Of a stretch of 64,000 bases of DNA, positions 53,357 through 62,705 are shown one piece after another. The notes under the pieces were generated by a model. It was given only the letters and a program-made list of their open reading frames with translations, was not told where the DNA came from and searched no databases. Each line of letters begins with the position of its first letter. Position 1 is the first letter of the stretch. The translations under genes were made by a program, and so were the position numbers. Source of the DNA: Planctomycetota bacterium (GTDB lineage Bacteria > Planctomycetota > UBA1135 > GCA-002686595); assembly GCA_014238415.1 (NCBI GenBank), contig JABABA010000008.1, positions 1 to 64,000 on the forward strand, read 5' to 3'.

Positions 53357-54721
53357 ATGGTTGATCAAGCCACACATCGGAGATCCAGGGTCCGATGGGC
53401 GCTGCCTCTGCTGCGTGTGGTCTATGGCCTGGCCTGGTTTCTCCTGTTCGTGTTGGGCTCTCCTTGGTGGATCGCCCGCTCAGTTCTTTCAAAGGAGTTC
53501 CGTGCCATGGTGGTGGGGCGTCTGGCCATTGATGTGCCCAGCCTTGGGCCTGCCCCTGTCCGTGGTCGCATTCTCGTGCACGGGGTCTCTGTGGGTGAAG
53601 TCAAGGCCAGCCAGTCATTGGTGGCAGCCCTGGTGCAAGAACATGAGGTGGTGGTCAGCGCCTCTACGGATTCAGGTCTGAAGGTTGCGAGGGACCTCTA
53701 CCCCGACTTGACCGTGGTTCGCTTTCCCTTGGATTTCCTGCCCTTGGTATCGCGTTTCTTGGGGTGCATTCAGCCTACCGCTCTTCTGTTGATGGAGCTT
53801 GAGGTCTGGCCGACCTTTATTCATTGCAGTGATCGTCGCGGAATTCCCACCGCGATCGTCTCTGGACGCATCACACCCGCAAGCCTGGCAAACTATCAGC
53901 GCTTTGGCCCGACCTTGACCCACTTCGACCGCATCTCTCTGTTCGCCGCCCAGTCAGAAGTCTACGCCAAGCGCTTTCGTGCCCTGGGTGCTGACCCGGA
54001 CAGGATTCTGGTCACGGGGAATGTCAAGGTAGACGGTATTCGCATGGAAGTCGAGCAGGCCCCGGGCGAAGAGCAGCAGGCCCACCAGGATCTACGGCGT
54101 CTGCTCGCCCTGGATCCAAAGGTGCCCGTGCTGCTGGCTGGCAGTACTCACGACACGGAGGACCTGACGGTGATCAAGGCATTTGCAGCAGCAGCGCCAG
54201 AGGCCCGGATGATCCTGGTGCCGCGTCACCCCCCCAGGGTTCCCTCGGTGGTGGATGCCCTGGGGGGGGCGGGCTTTCAGGTCCAGCTCCTGACGGACTT
54301 GAGAATCGGGCGAGAGCAGCCTGATGCCAGCCGGCCCCTGGTGGTGGACACCATTGGTGAGTTGGAGGTGCTCTATGGGCTCTGCACCCTGGCCTTTGTG
54401 GGGGGTACCTTGGTGGAGCACGGGGGTCAGAATGTGCTCGAACCCGCAGCCCAGGGAAAGCCGGTTCTGCATGGACCAAGCGTTTCAAACTTCCAACAGG
54501 AGGCTGCACTGCTGGCGCGAGCGGGGGCCAGTCGGCTGATTCGCAACGGGGCCGAACTGAGCAAAGCGGTGGCCGAACTCTTGGCCGACCCAACTAGAGC
54601 CCATGCCATGGGTCAAGCGGGCCATGAGGCTGTCAGAAGCCAGCAGGGGGCGACCGAGCGCACTCTGGAGGCCCTCGTCGCATTCCAGATTCTGCCTTCA
54701 GGCGGCCGATCTCAGGCCTGA
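53357..54721 (+). CDS. waaA: Kdo transferase (3-deoxy-D-manno-octulosonic acid transferase)
   Basis: A 454-residue GT-B glycosyltransferase of the WaaA/KdtA family that adds Kdo to lipid A precursor at the cytoplasmic face. A hydrophobic N-terminal helix (YGLAWFLLFVLGSPWW) anchors it. The active-site Glu is in VHGVSVGEVKAS (E81), with STDSGL, RFPLDFLP and LLMELEVWP after it. The C-terminal domain has the CMP-Kdo site TLVEHGGQNVLEPAAQGKPV. It implies LPS synthesis in this organism, but no other lipid A genes are in the window. Confidence 0.95.
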   Translation: MVDQATHRRSRVRWALPLLRVVYGLAWFLLFVLGSPWWIARSVLSKEFRAMVVGRLAIDVPSLGPAPVRGRILVHGVSVGEVKASQSLVAALVQEHEVVVSASTDSGLKVARDLYPDLTVVRFPLDFLPLVSRFLGCIQPTALLLMELEVWPTFIHCSDRRGIPTAIVSGRITPASLANYQRFGPTLTHFDRISLFAAQSEVYAKRFRALGADPDRILVTGNVKVDGIRMEVEQAPGEEQQAHQDLRRLLALDPKVPVLLAGSTHDTEDLTVIKAFAAAAPEARMILVPRHPPRVPSVVDALGGAGFQVQLLTDLRIGREQPDASRPLVVDTIGELEVLYGLCTLAFVGGTLVEHGGQNVLEPAAQGKPVLHGPSVSNFQQEAALLARAGASRLIRNGAELSKAVAELLADPTRAHAMGQAGHEAVRSQQGATERTLEALVAFQILPSGGRSQA

Positions 54722-54872
54722 GATGGGTCTGAGGAGGCTTCCTCCCTTGGCGCTTTTTGCTCATCCGAGTATCCTGTTTGGCCGATGAAGGCTGGGGCGG
54801 AGCACATCCCAGAGGTTGTTCCTCCCGCTTTCCTTTGCCAGGACCCTTTCCCAGAACCCTTTCAAGAGCCCC

Positions 54873-56072
54873 ATGGCCCGCACCCTCTTCACTTCCGAAT
54901 CCGTCTCCATGGGTCACCCCGACAAGGTGGCCGATCAGGTTTCTGACGCCATTCTCGATGCCCTGCTCGAACAAGACCCCGCCAGCCGTGTGGCCTGCGA
55001 AACCCTGGTGACCACGGGCCTTTGCGTAGTGGCTGGAGAGATCACAACCAAGGCGGTGATCAACTACCAGGACATCGCCCGGGACACCCTGCGGCGCATC
55101 GGTTACACCAGCGATGCCTATGGCATCAACGCGGATACCTGCGCGGTGATGGTTACCCTTGACAAGCAGTCCCCCGACATCAGTCAGGGCGTCAGTGAAG
55201 GGGAAGGCTTGCACACGGAACAGGGCGCGGGAGATCAAGGCCTGATGTTTGGCTACGCCTGCGATGAGACTGATGTCTTGATGCCTTTCCCGGTGCACTT
55301 TTCCCACCGCCTGGTGGAGAAAATGGCCCAGTTGCGGGAGAACGGCAGTCTGCCCTGGCTGCGCCCCGACTCCAAGAGTCAGCTTACGGTTGAGTACGAT
55401 GGCGAGAAGCCCGTTCGCGTGCATACGGTCGTGATCAGCACCCAGCACGATCCTGAAATCAACGGCAAGAGTGAAGAGACCGAGGTGCTGGCAGAGATCA
55501 AGAGAGAGATCATCGAGAAGGTGATCAAGACCACGATTCCTGCAGAGATGCTTGACGAGGACACGATCTACCACGTCAACCCCACGGGCAAGTTTGTGCT
55601 TGGCGGTCCCCACGGCGATTGTGGATTGACCGGACGCAAGATCATCGTGGACACTTACGGCGGCATGGGCCGTCACGGTGGAGGCGCCTTCAGTGGCAAG
55701 GACCCTTCCAAGGTGGACCGCTCCGCCGCCTACGCCGCCCGCTGGGCGGCCAAGAATGTTGTGGCCGCGGGCCTCGCCCGACGCTGCGAAGTGCAATTGT
55801 CCTATGCCATCGGTGTGCCCCATCCCCTGTCCGTGCGGGTCGAGACCTTTGGGACCGGCAGTATTGATGAAGAGATCCTCTCGGAGGTTGTCAACGAGAC
55901 CTTTGACTTGAGTCCCGCCGGGATCATCAGTGCCCTGGGCCTGAGGGCCCCGATCTATGCCAAGACCGCCTACCACGGGCACTTTGGCCGGGACGATGTC
56001 TCTTGGGAGGAGACCAATCGGGTGGAAGAACTCAAGGCGGCGGCCGCGCAGGCTGCTGGTAGCGGAGCCTGA
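54873..56072 (+). CDS. metK: S-adenosylmethionine synthetase
   Basis: A 399-residue enzyme making SAM from methionine and ATP. Blocks: [36 protein letters not shown] (gate), SHRL, the P-loop-like [37 protein letters not shown]. The length is normal. The ATG at 54873 is selected because the conserved N-terminus begins there. About 150 bases separate it from waaA, with a TATCCT box at 54770-54775 and so a leader of about 95 bases; I see no known SAM riboswitch motif in it. A strong intrinsic terminator follows. Confidence 0.98.
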   Translation: MARTLFTSESVSMGHPDKVADQVSDAILDALLEQDPASRVACETLVTTGLCVVAGEITTKAVINYQDIARDTLRRIGYTSDAYGINADTCAVMVTLDKQSPDISQGVSEGEGLHTEQGAGDQGLMFGYACDETDVLMPFPVHFSHRLVEKMAQLRENGSLPWLRPDSKSQLTVEYDGEKPVRVHTVVISTQHDPEINGKSEETEVLAEIKREIIEKVIKTTIPAEMLDEDTIYHVNPTGKFVLGGPHGDCGLTGRKIIVDTYGGMGRHGGGAFSGKDPSKVDRSAAYAARWAAKNVVAAGLARRCEVQLSYAIGVPHPLSVRVETFGTGSIDEEILSEVVNETFDLSPAGIISALGLRAPIYAKTAYHGHFGRDDVSWEETNRVEELKAAAAQAAGSGA

Positions 56073-56109
56073 TCGGCAGCGCTCTGATGGCCGCATTCGG
56101 CAGTGAAGG

Positions 56110-56133
56110 GGAGGCCGAACGGGCCTCCTTTTT
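56110..56133 (+). terminator. Intrinsic terminator after metK
   Basis: GGAGGCC (56110-56116), loop GAACG and GGCCTCC (56122-56128) form a perfect 7-bp GC-rich stem directly followed by five T. It sits 37 bases after the metK stop. This is the clearest intrinsic terminator in the window. Confidence 0.88.
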
Positions 56134-56203
56134 GCTGGAGTCGTGACCTGCCCACCCCTGGCGGGTACCCTTGGGAGCGCCTGGAACCCCAGGCCCGACC
56201 CCC

Positions 56204-56896
56204 ATGAAGCGAGTCTCCCGAAATCTGTCTTTCCACCGGCCCCCGTCCCGCAACATCTTGCGCCGCGCGGGCTTCACCTTGATCGAACTGATCGCTGTGA
56301 TGGCGATCATCATGATCTTGGCGGTGGCTTTGCTGCCGCGGGTCAATGCTGCCTTCGAGCAGGCCCAGGTCACCGCCTGTTCTGCGAACCTGGGCAAGAT
56401 CTACCAGGGACTGTTGCAGTACCACGGGATGAAGGGGCGCTGGCCGAGGCACGAAGGAGTGGGTTTCTTTGCCGCTCTTGTGGCGCACGAAATCTGGGAG
56501 GACACAGAAACGTCCACCAAGACACTGAGTTGCCCCTCTGTTGAATCTGATTCTCTCACCCCTCAGATGGACGGCTTGCCCATGGGTGAGTGGTACACCG
56601 ATCTCAGCCGGGTTGATGGTGGTTGGTCTGCCTATGCGGGGCGCGACACCCGCAACTATCCCCTGCGCAAGTTCCCCGCATCCGGCAAGCTCGTGCTGGT
56701 AGCCGATGACAACGATTTAGGGGGGATGGAGGGGAACCACCGCATCAAGACCAATGCGCTGTACGGGGACGGATCGGTGCGGGGCATCGACATAGTCGAC
56801 GAACGGGATGAGGGTCGTGCGGATGAGGAACAGGAGTATGTGATTGTCGGCCCCGATGCTCGCCGGGAGGAACTGCGGGCCCTGACCCTCGACTAG
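56204..56896 (+). CDS. Prepilin-like protein with N-terminal methylation motif
   Basis: A 230-residue protein. The N-terminal leader ends in RAG|FTLIELIAVMAI, the type IV prepilin peptidase site (cleavage after Gly23, Glu at mature position 5), followed by the hydrophobic helix. The mature part resembles the DUF1559-like prepilins that planctomycetes carry in large numbers: a globular domain with few Cys (two are CPS and CSAN), and a late GDGSVRGIDIVDERDEG. It may form a pseudopilus or cell-surface fibre, or be one of many such paralogs without known role. The ATG at 56204 is the start that gives a normal leader. Confidence 0.85.
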   Translation: MKRVSRNLSFHRPPSRNILRRAGFTLIELIAVMAIIMILAVALLPRVNAAFEQAQVTACSANLGKIYQGLLQYHGMKGRWPRHEGVGFFAALVAHEIWEDTETSTKTLSCPSVESDSLTPQMDGLPMGEWYTDLSRVDGGWSAYAGRDTRNYPLRKFPASGKLVLVADDNDLGGMEGNHRIKTNALYGDGSVRGIDIVDERDEGRADEEQEYVIVGPDARREELRALTLD

Positions 56897-56917
56897 CAGG
56901 TCCTCCAGAACCGGTTC

Positions 56918-57823
56918 ATGACCCTGCCTCCTCTGATCGCCACCCTGCGCCCTCACCAGTGGGTCAAGAATGTCTTTGTGGGAGCGGCGTTGCTGTTCAC
57001 CCTGGGAGAGTTGGGGGACGACCCCCTGTCCCACACGGCGGAGATCACCCGGGTTGCTCTGGCGGTGGCGGCTTTTTGCCTGGCCTCCAGTTCGATCTAC
57101 ATCATCAACGATGTGCTTGACGCCGAGTCCGATCGCAAACATCCCGAAAAGTGCAAGCGCCCGATTGCCTCCGGTGCGTTGTCTGTGCAAAAGGGCCTTG
57201 TGCTCTCGCTGATTTGCATCGGCTCATCTGCGTGGCTCGCTTCCCAGGCGGGAACCGAAGAGGGCTCGGTGTTGTTTGTGGTCTTGGGCTACGCGTTGCT
57301 GAACCTCTTGTATTCCCTGCGCCTGAAGCACATCGTGCTGGTGGATGTGTTCTGTATCGCCGCAGGATTCTTGTTGCGGGTGGTGGCCGGTGCCTATGCG
57401 GTGGGCCGACCGATCTCCGAGTGGCTGGTGATCTGCACATTCTTCCTGGCTTTGTTCCTGGCCCTCTGCAAGCGCCACGCGGAACTGGAGCTGCTCGGGG
57501 ATGACAGCAGCGGTCACCGCCGCAATCTGCAGGAGTACTCGATCGGTTTCCTCAACCAGACCACTGCAATCCTGGCCGCTTGCTCTGTGCTGACCTATGC
57601 CATGTACACCATGGACGCGGGCACGGTGAAACGGCTCGGGCCGGGCTTGATCTACACGGTGCCCTTTGTTGTCTTTGGGATCTTTCGGTACCTCCTGCTG
57701 GTGCAGACTCGCGGTGGGGGAGGCAGCCCCTCCAAGGTGCTCCTCGGTGGCGATGGTGCATTTGCCCTGAATGGGATCTTGTGGTTCTTGACCACCTGCG
57801 GGATCCTGTTTCTGGGGGAGTGA
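56918..57823 (+). CDS. UbiA-family prenyltransferase, decaprenyl-phosphate phosphoribosyltransferase-like
   Basis: A 301-residue membrane enzyme with about nine helices. The N-terminus LRPHQWVKNVFVGAALLF is typical of the DPPR-synthase branch. The first Asp motif is NDVLDAESDRKHPEKCKRPIASG, and a second aspartate-rich region appears near the middle (DDSSGHRRNL). This branch transfers phosphoribose from PRPP to decaprenyl phosphate in arabinan precursor synthesis in mycobacteria, and related proteins occur in other bacteria. The lipid carrier and sugar here are not known. It starts 21 bases after the prepilin stop and may be co-transcribed. Confidence 0.82.
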   Translation: MTLPPLIATLRPHQWVKNVFVGAALLFTLGELGDDPLSHTAEITRVALAVAAFCLASSSIYIINDVLDAESDRKHPEKCKRPIASGALSVQKGLVLSLICIGSSAWLASQAGTEEGSVLFVVLGYALLNLLYSLRLKHIVLVDVFCIAAGFLLRVVAGAYAVGRPISEWLVICTFFLALFLALCKRHAELELLGDDSSGHRRNLQEYSIGFLNQTTAILAACSVLTYAMYTMDAGTVKRLGPGLIYTVPFVVFGIFRYLLLVQTRGGGGSPSKVLLGGDGAFALNGILWFLTTCGILFLGE

Positions 57824-57843
57824 ATCCGGTCTGGCTGGGGACA

Positions 57844-57858
57844 GAACTTTTGAAGTTC
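57844..57858. terminator. Short hairpin between convergent genes
   Basis: GAACTT-TTG-AAGTTC is a perfect 6-bp stem in the 40-base gap between the UbiA-like gene and the convergent HEAT lipoprotein. It is the only plausible terminator for either gene in that gap and has no T tract. Confidence 0.35.
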
Positions 57859-57863
57859 GGTTC

Positions 57864-59363
57864 CTAGGGCGCGATCAGGGAGTCAAGAACCTGGGACAGT
57901 TGCTGTCCTCGTGTTGTGCGGCGGGAGCGTGCGCGTTCGGCGCTGGGGATTGAACCCGGTGGATCCGATTGGGCTTGCCAGTGTCTCAAGGCTGCTTCGA
58001 AGCCGAGACGACCGCTGGTGGTGCCCTTGGTGAGCCAGATTCCGAGGGCCTGCTCTGCATCGCTGTTGTCCGGGCCGTGTTCCATTTGCTGCAGCAGCCA
58101 GGTGATGACCTCATCGCCCCTGTCCAGTTGCACAAGGGCTTTGGCGCTGGCCAGGCGAAGGTCCTGAATGTGCGCCTGGCTGGGATCCTTGAGTTCACGG
58201 AACAGTTTCTGGATCGCATCCAGGGCCCCGGGCAGACCGAGATCTCCCAGTCCGCGTACGGCGGCTACGCGCAGTTCGTGGGGTTGGTCAGTCCGGCTCG
58301 CTGCAAGTAGAGGTTTGAGCGAGCGGGGGCTGCCCACGGAACCCAAGGCCTCCGCCACCGCCGGGGCGACCTGCACCTCGGTCAAAGCCACCACCAAGGC
58401 CATTTCGGCTTCTCGTGCCCGGGGCCCCATGCGCTCCAGCACCTGGGCCACGTGCAGGCGTACATAGGGGTCTGTGTCCCACAGGGCGGTGGACAGCTCG
58501 CGCGCGCACCATGGGCCCAGGTGACTGAGGATGTAGCGCGCGTCGTCCACCGGCCTGAGGGCAAAGGTGTCTCCCGAGAGATCTTGCACCAGGGACCAGA
58601 TCTCGGACAGTTGTGCCTCGGAAGGCGGGGCGAGGGGCAGGGCGCTGGCTTCAGAACTATTCCAGCGTCGAAGGAGTTTTGAGGCTGTGTCCCCGAGTTC
58701 CTTTTCGATCCAAGCGAGCTCGGGTTGGGCCCGGGCTGCCCGTTCGTCCCCGCGGCTGGCCAAGTCGATCAGGCCGCTCAGGCCCGCCAAGCAGCCCTTT
58801 CGGGCCAAGCTGGACGCGACCCATAAATATGCTTCGGGATCCTTTTCGTAATTGAGCCGCAGCACCAGGCGGGGGATCACATGGTCTGAGTCGGAGCTGC
58901 CCAAACGCCAAGCCGCGTGGGCCCGCAGCCAGGGCTCTGCGGCTGTGGTGGTCAGGCCCAGCAGGCGTTCGCTGGCCGCCGCGCCGTTGGGTTTCTGCGC
59001 CAGTACCCCGAGCAACTCAACGGCGGCCTGGCGCAGGGCGTTGTCCAGGCTCCCATCCCGGGCCCACTGGGCCAGAGGCAGGACCGCGTCCTTGCCCAGG
59101 GTAGCGAGATCCTTGAAAGCCAGGTCTCGGAACTCGCCCCCGTGCACCCGGGTCTGCAGCAGTTCCTGGGTCAATTCCATGCGCTCGGTCGTTGGGGCCG
59201 GTGCTTCGATGTCTGCCGCTGTCAGGTTCGCCAGGCGTTGCGCGACCACTTTAGTGAGGGATGGGGTTGTGGGCTCGGTGGAGTTGTCGCCCCGTCCGCA
59301 GGCGGCCAGGAAGAGCAATCCCAAAAGACCACCCAGCCGAACAGGGTTGAGCCCAGCTCTCAC
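57864..59363 (-). CDS. HEAT-repeat lipoprotein
   Basis: A 499-residue protein starting with GTG. The lipobox LLFLAAC (Cys about residue 22) marks it as a lipoprotein. The rest is a series of roughly 35-residue helix pairs of HEAT type (for example AVRGLGDLGLPGALDAIQKL and AEALGSVGSPRSLKPLLAA), typical of a scaffold. The GTG overlaps the stop of the pentaheme cytochrome by GTGA (59360-59363), so the two are translationally coupled. It is the last gene of the five-gene ABC-importer/cytochrome unit. Confidence 0.85.
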   Translation of the reverse strand: MRAGLNPVRLGGLLGLLFLAACGRGDNSTEPTTPSLTKVVAQRLANLTAADIEAPAPTTERMELTQELLQTRVHGGEFRDLAFKDLATLGKDAVLPLAQWARDGSLDNALRQAAVELLGVLAQKPNGAAASERLLGLTTTAAEPWLRAHAAWRLGSSDSDHVIPRLVLRLNYEKDPEAYLWVASSLARKGCLAGLSGLIDLASRGDERAARAQPELAWIEKELGDTASKLLRRWNSSEASALPLAPPSEAQLSEIWSLVQDLSGDTFALRPVDDARYILSHLGPWCARELSTALWDTDPYVRLHVAQVLERMGPRAREAEMALVVALTEVQVAPAVAEALGSVGSPRSLKPLLAASRTDQPHELRVAAVRGLGDLGLPGALDAIQKLFRELKDPSQAHIQDLRLASAKALVQLDRGDEVITWLLQQMEHGPDNSDAEQALGIWLTKGTTSGRLGFEAALRHWQAQSDPPGSIPSAERARSRRTTRGQQLSQVLDSLIAP

Positions 59364-60388
59364 GGCACTACAACCCGGTGTACAAGGGAAGAGTCCATCA
59401 GCGGGTCGGTCACCTCTTCCGTCTTCCAGACCCGTCCATCGCTCGGATCCCTGTAATAGGGGGCAAGCTTGTAGAAGAGCGCCACTTCGATAGCTCCCTG
59501 TGGTGGCGTGAAACCAATCGTCCGCCGGGGGGAGTCCCCGGTCTTGTCCTGGCTGGCGAGGGCGTGCAGCAGGGTGCTAGGAATATCCACTTCCGTGCGA
59601 TAGGGATCGCGGATGCGGTGCAGGTGCGTCCAACCACCGCGAGCATCTGGGTCAGCGGTCACAGACCGCCAGAATATGTCCGCTGCACGCGAACGTTCGT
59701 CTGTTGGGAAGGAGTGGGCGCCCATGACATTTTCCACTGTGACCAGGATCTGGTCTCCTTCCCGCTCTGCTTCGAGGGTTACAGCGGACTGCACCAGTTT
59801 CAGGTCGTGGCCTCCCGCCATGCCGTGGTGCCGGCCGCGGTTGGGGTCGCCGTCCCTGAAGGGCATGTGGCAATCGAGGCAGTCGGGGCCCGTGTCCGCC
59901 ATGGGGGTTTCTCGCCACTGGGTCACGGTCTTGTGCTGGTCGTGGCAGCCCGCGCAAAAGGCTACGCGGCTCAAATCCAGGACGGCTTCGGGCTTGCACG
60001 GAGCGGAGGGCATACTGATCGTGCCCGCGACACCGCCATTGGGTAGCAGGTGGCAAGCCAGGCAGTCCACTCCCTCCGCGCGCCGCGAGGAGCGGGGCAG
60101 GACACGGTTGCCGACTCCTGTCTCGAATACACCGCGTGGGGCGTGGCAGTCGATGCAGACCTTGTTGCTGAAGTTGTCGCTCTGGGCGATCACATCCTCA
60201 TCGATCCAGGACTTGGCGTGCCAGGAATCTTCCCACTCGGCAAAGACCTCTTGATGGCACTCTTTGCACTGTTGGGAACTGGTCCACTTGACTGGAGTGG
60301 TAGGAGTGGCGTTGGGTTCGGGAGGCACCAACTCGGTCATGAACCAGGCCGCGCATCCGAGTACCAGCAGGCCGAGGAGTTTCTTCAT
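59360..60388 (-). CDS. Exported pentaheme c-type cytochrome
   Basis: A 342-residue protein with an N-terminal signal/anchor (KLLGLLVLGCAAWFM). Five CxxCH heme-attachment sites are clear: CKECH (41-45), CIDCH (78-82), CLACH (109-113), CAGCH (145-149) and CLDCH (170-174). A further HH pair (RHHGMAGGHD) could ligate heme iron. The last 150 residues are beta-rich with VENVMGAHSFPT. The layout resembles cytochrome c554-like/multiheme proteins. It should transfer electrons in the periplasm. It lies inside an ABC-importer operon, overlapping the ATPase stop (ATGA) and the HEAT gene start (GTGA). Confidence 0.93.
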   Translation of the reverse strand: MKKLLGLLVLGCAAWFMTELVPPEPNATPTTPVKWTSSQQCKECHQEVFAEWEDSWHAKSWIDEDVIAQSDNFSNKVCIDCHAPRGVFETGVGNRVLPRSSRRAEGVDCLACHLLPNGGVAGTISMPSAPCKPEAVLDLSRVAFCAGCHDQHKTVTQWRETPMADTGPDCLDCHMPFRDGDPNRGRHHGMAGGHDLKLVQSAVTLEAEREGDQILVTVENVMGAHSFPTDERSRAADIFWRSVTADPDARGGWTHLHRIRDPYRTEVDIPSTLLHALASQDKTGDSPRRTIGFTPPQGAIEVALFYKLAPYYRDPSDGRVWKTEEVTDPLMDSSLVHRVVVP

Positions 60389-61146
60389 GCCTGCTTGTCT
60401 CCCTTGCTGCTGGGGTGAGGGGCTGGCTCATCGGTCGAAGAACTGACCGTAGAATCCGTGCTTGTGACCTCCAGCTTGCCCTTGTCCAGGCGAGCCACTG
60501 CATTCGCCAGCGCTAGTGCTTCGTTCTCGTCATGGGTCACATGCACGATGGTCAAGCGCAGTTCCTTGCTGAGTGTGCCCAGGGAATCCAGCAGTCCCCG
60601 GCGAAGATCCTGATCGAGAGGTCCCAGGGGTTCGTCCAATAGCAGCAAGCCTGGCTCCGTTGCCAGGGCCCGGGCCAGGGCCAGGCGCTGGGCTTCTCCG
60701 CCGGAAAGCGTGGGAACGGAACGTTTGTCAAGACCTTTCAGCTCCACCAGCTCCAGCAGGTTCTCCCGTCGTTCCTTGCGTTCTTTGCGTGGTACCTTGG
60801 CAGCGGTGAGCACAAAGTCCAAGGTCTGCCGTACGGTCATGTGGGGCCAAAGTGCTCCCCCCTGGAAGAGCAGACCTACCCCGCGATCCTGAGGGCTGAC
60901 CAGGCAGTTTGGGCCTGCATGTACTTTTTGTCCCAGTACATGCATCACCCCGCCGGTCACAGTTCCGAGCCCCGCGATGGCACGCAAGAGAGTGGTTTTG
61001 CCCGAGCCCGAAGGACCCACAAGCAGCAGGTGATCACCCACCACCAGGGAGAGGTCCAGGGGGCCGAGCAGGGGTTCGCCACCCACATTGATGGTGACTC
61101 CAGAAAGTTGAAGGGCCAGTTGTACGTCGGGTTGCATTTCGCTCAC
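60385..61146 (-). CDS. ABC transporter ATP-binding protein (ferric-iron/thiamine type)
   Basis: A 253-residue ATPase. Walker A LVGPSGSGKTT, Q-loop GLLFQGGALWP, signature LSGGEAQRLALARAL, Walker B LLLLDEPLGPLDQ, and H-loop VHVTHDENEA are intact. GTG at 61146 overlaps the permease stop as GTGA, in keeping with the other overlaps of this unit; ATG at 61137 is the alternative. The C-terminal tail is Ser/Thr-rich. It should energise the adjacent permease. Confidence 0.92.
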   Translation of the reverse strand: MSEMQPDVQLALQLSGVTINVGGEPLLGPLDLSLVVGDHLLLVGPSGSGKTTLLRAIAGLGTVTGGVMHVLGQKVHAGPNCLVSPQDRGVGLLFQGGALWPHMTVRQTLDFVLTAAKVPRKERKERRENLLELVELKGLDKRSVPTLSGGEAQRLALARALATEPGLLLLDEPLGPLDQDLRRGLLDSLGTLSKELRLTIVHVTHDENEALALANAVARLDKGKLEVTSTDSTVSSSTDEPAPHPSSKGDKQA

Positions 61147-62705
61147 GGCAGGATCTCCATGCGGCGTTTGGAAAAGAGGGCCCACAAGAGGCCGGGCAGG
61201 ATCACAACAAAAATCACCAACAGGGAAAGGGCGGCCACATAGTTTGAGTGGCCAAAGTGCACCGCATTGAAGACTCGGTACATAGCCGTCTGTTTTGCTG
61301 CGGGTACGATCACAGCAGCATCCAGTTCACGAACAGCGAGGATGAAGATCAGGGTCCAGGCTCCCGCAAGCGAGGGCCAAAGAGGGGGAGCGACCACCCT
61401 CAGCAGGCGCTTGACGGGGGAGATCCCCGCCAGCTGTGCCGCTTCCTCCAGTTCAGGATTCAGGGCGGCCACCCCCGATTGGCAGACCAGGGTTGGGAAG
61501 CAGAGAAACCGTCCGATGATCATTATCACCACCAGTACGCCACTGCTGTAGATCAGCTCAAAGCCCCCGCCCCGATTCCAGAGCAGGACCGTGCCGATGC
61601 CGTAGAGAATTGCGGGCACCGCCAGAGGCAGCAGCACAAGCAAGGGCAAGCCAAAGCGAGTGGTGTGCCCGCCCCGTTCGGCACGGTGTCCGAGCACCAG
61701 CGCCAGAGGCACAGCCAGACTGGCGGCGCTGAAAGCAAAGAGAATTGAGTGCCGCAGGTCATCCCGGCCCAGTTCAAAGGCCATTGCAAAGGCCTCGCCA
61801 AGGGCCTCTTGGCTCCAACCCTGGGGACCGCCTCCAGCCTCCCAGAACAGCCTTCCAAGGGGCACGCCCGCTCCCAGCACCACGAAGCCGAGGCAGAACA
61901 AGAAAGCTGGCCAGCGTCCGGCGCCCAGGTCCAGGGGCTTGGGTGCTTCAAAATTGCCCTCGATGGTGGCCATGGATCCGCGGCGCATGAGCACCAGTGC
62001 GGGCAACAGTGCTAACAGGGTCAGAAGCACAAGCGGTATGGCTGTGGCCACCGCTTCGGGGGCGTTTTGATCGACCTGCCAGACTGCGAAGACTTCGTCT
62101 GCGAACACATTGAACTTCGGGCCCACCGCCGACACATAGTCGGGCAGGGCAAAGTCGTGGATCGCGAACAGAAATGCAAAGGCGCAACCCGCCATCACGG
62201 CCGGTGCAATCAGGGGCCACTCCATGGCGAACAGGGCGGGTCGTCCCCCCGCGAGCAAGGCAGCTTCCTCCCGTCGGGCGTCGATGCGCCCCGCCGCTTT
62301 GGCGGTGAAGAGTGCCACGATGGGAGTCGTGGATAGCCCAATCAACAGGGCCGTCATGGGCGCACCGCGCAGGCCCCAGACCTGGGTCCAGGTGGTGGCC
62401 AGGAGCAGAGGCGGAATCAAGAAGGGCAAGAGCCCCAGGGCACCGAGCAGCTTGCCCAGAGGCAGTTTGGTGCGTGCCACCAGAAAACCAAAGGGTGCGC
62501 CCAGCAGGCCGGCCAAAGCTGCGGCTGAAAGACCCAGGCCGAGGGTTCGTCCCAAGAGGCTCATGACCCGCGGGTCCCTGAGCACGACGAGCGCCTCGGG
62601 AGCATTCACCAGCCGCCAGCCCATGACGATCAGGGGCGCCAGGCCAAACAGGATGAGGGCTCCCATGGCCAGGGCGAAGAGGGGATCTGAACGCTTGCTC
62701 TTCAA
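61143..62705 (-). CDS. ABC transporter permease, two fused halves (ferric-iron/thiamine type)
   Basis: A 520-residue membrane protein with about 12 helices, a tandem permease as in FbpB/ThiP/SfuB. Each half carries an EAA loop: EEAALLAGG in the first, EEAAQLAGIS in the second. The start is TTG at 62705 in a TTGA overlap with the binding-protein stop. It works with the ATPase and binding protein on either side. Confidence 0.93.
   Translation of the reverse strand: MKSKRSDPLFALAMGALILFGLAPLIVMGWRLVNAPEALVVLRDPRVMSLLGRTLGLGLSAAALAGLLGAPFGFLVARTKLPLGKLLGALGLLPFLIPPLLLATTWTQVWGLRGAPMTALLIGLSTTPIVALFTAKAAGRIDARREEAALLAGGRPALFAMEWPLIAPAVMAGCAFAFLFAIHDFALPDYVSAVGPKFNVFADEVFAVWQVDQNAPEAVATAIPLVLLTLLALLPALVLMRRGSMATIEGNFEAPKPLDLGAGRWPAFLFCLGFVVLGAGVPLGRLFWEAGGGPQGWSQEALGEAFAMAFELGRDDLRHSILFAFSAASLAVPLALVLGHRAERGGHTTRFGLPLLVLLPLAVPAILYGIGTVLLWNRGGGFELIYSSGVLVVIMIIGRFLCFPTLVCQSGVAALNPELEEAAQLAGISPVKRLLRVVAPPLWPSLAGAWTLIFILAVRELDAAVIVPAAKQTAMYRVFNAVHFGHSNYVAALSLLVIFVVILPGLLWALFSKRRMEILP

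Noticed and set aside
54731-54759. GAGGA-GGCT-TCCTC hairpin with a later T run, as a terminator of waaA
   Set aside because: The five T lie about nine bases beyond the stem, too far for a normal intrinsic terminator.
54722-54872. Possible SAM riboswitch upstream of metK
   Set aside because: The leader lacks any SAM-I, SAM-II or SAM-IV core pattern I can recognise, and no terminator or sequestering helix is evident.
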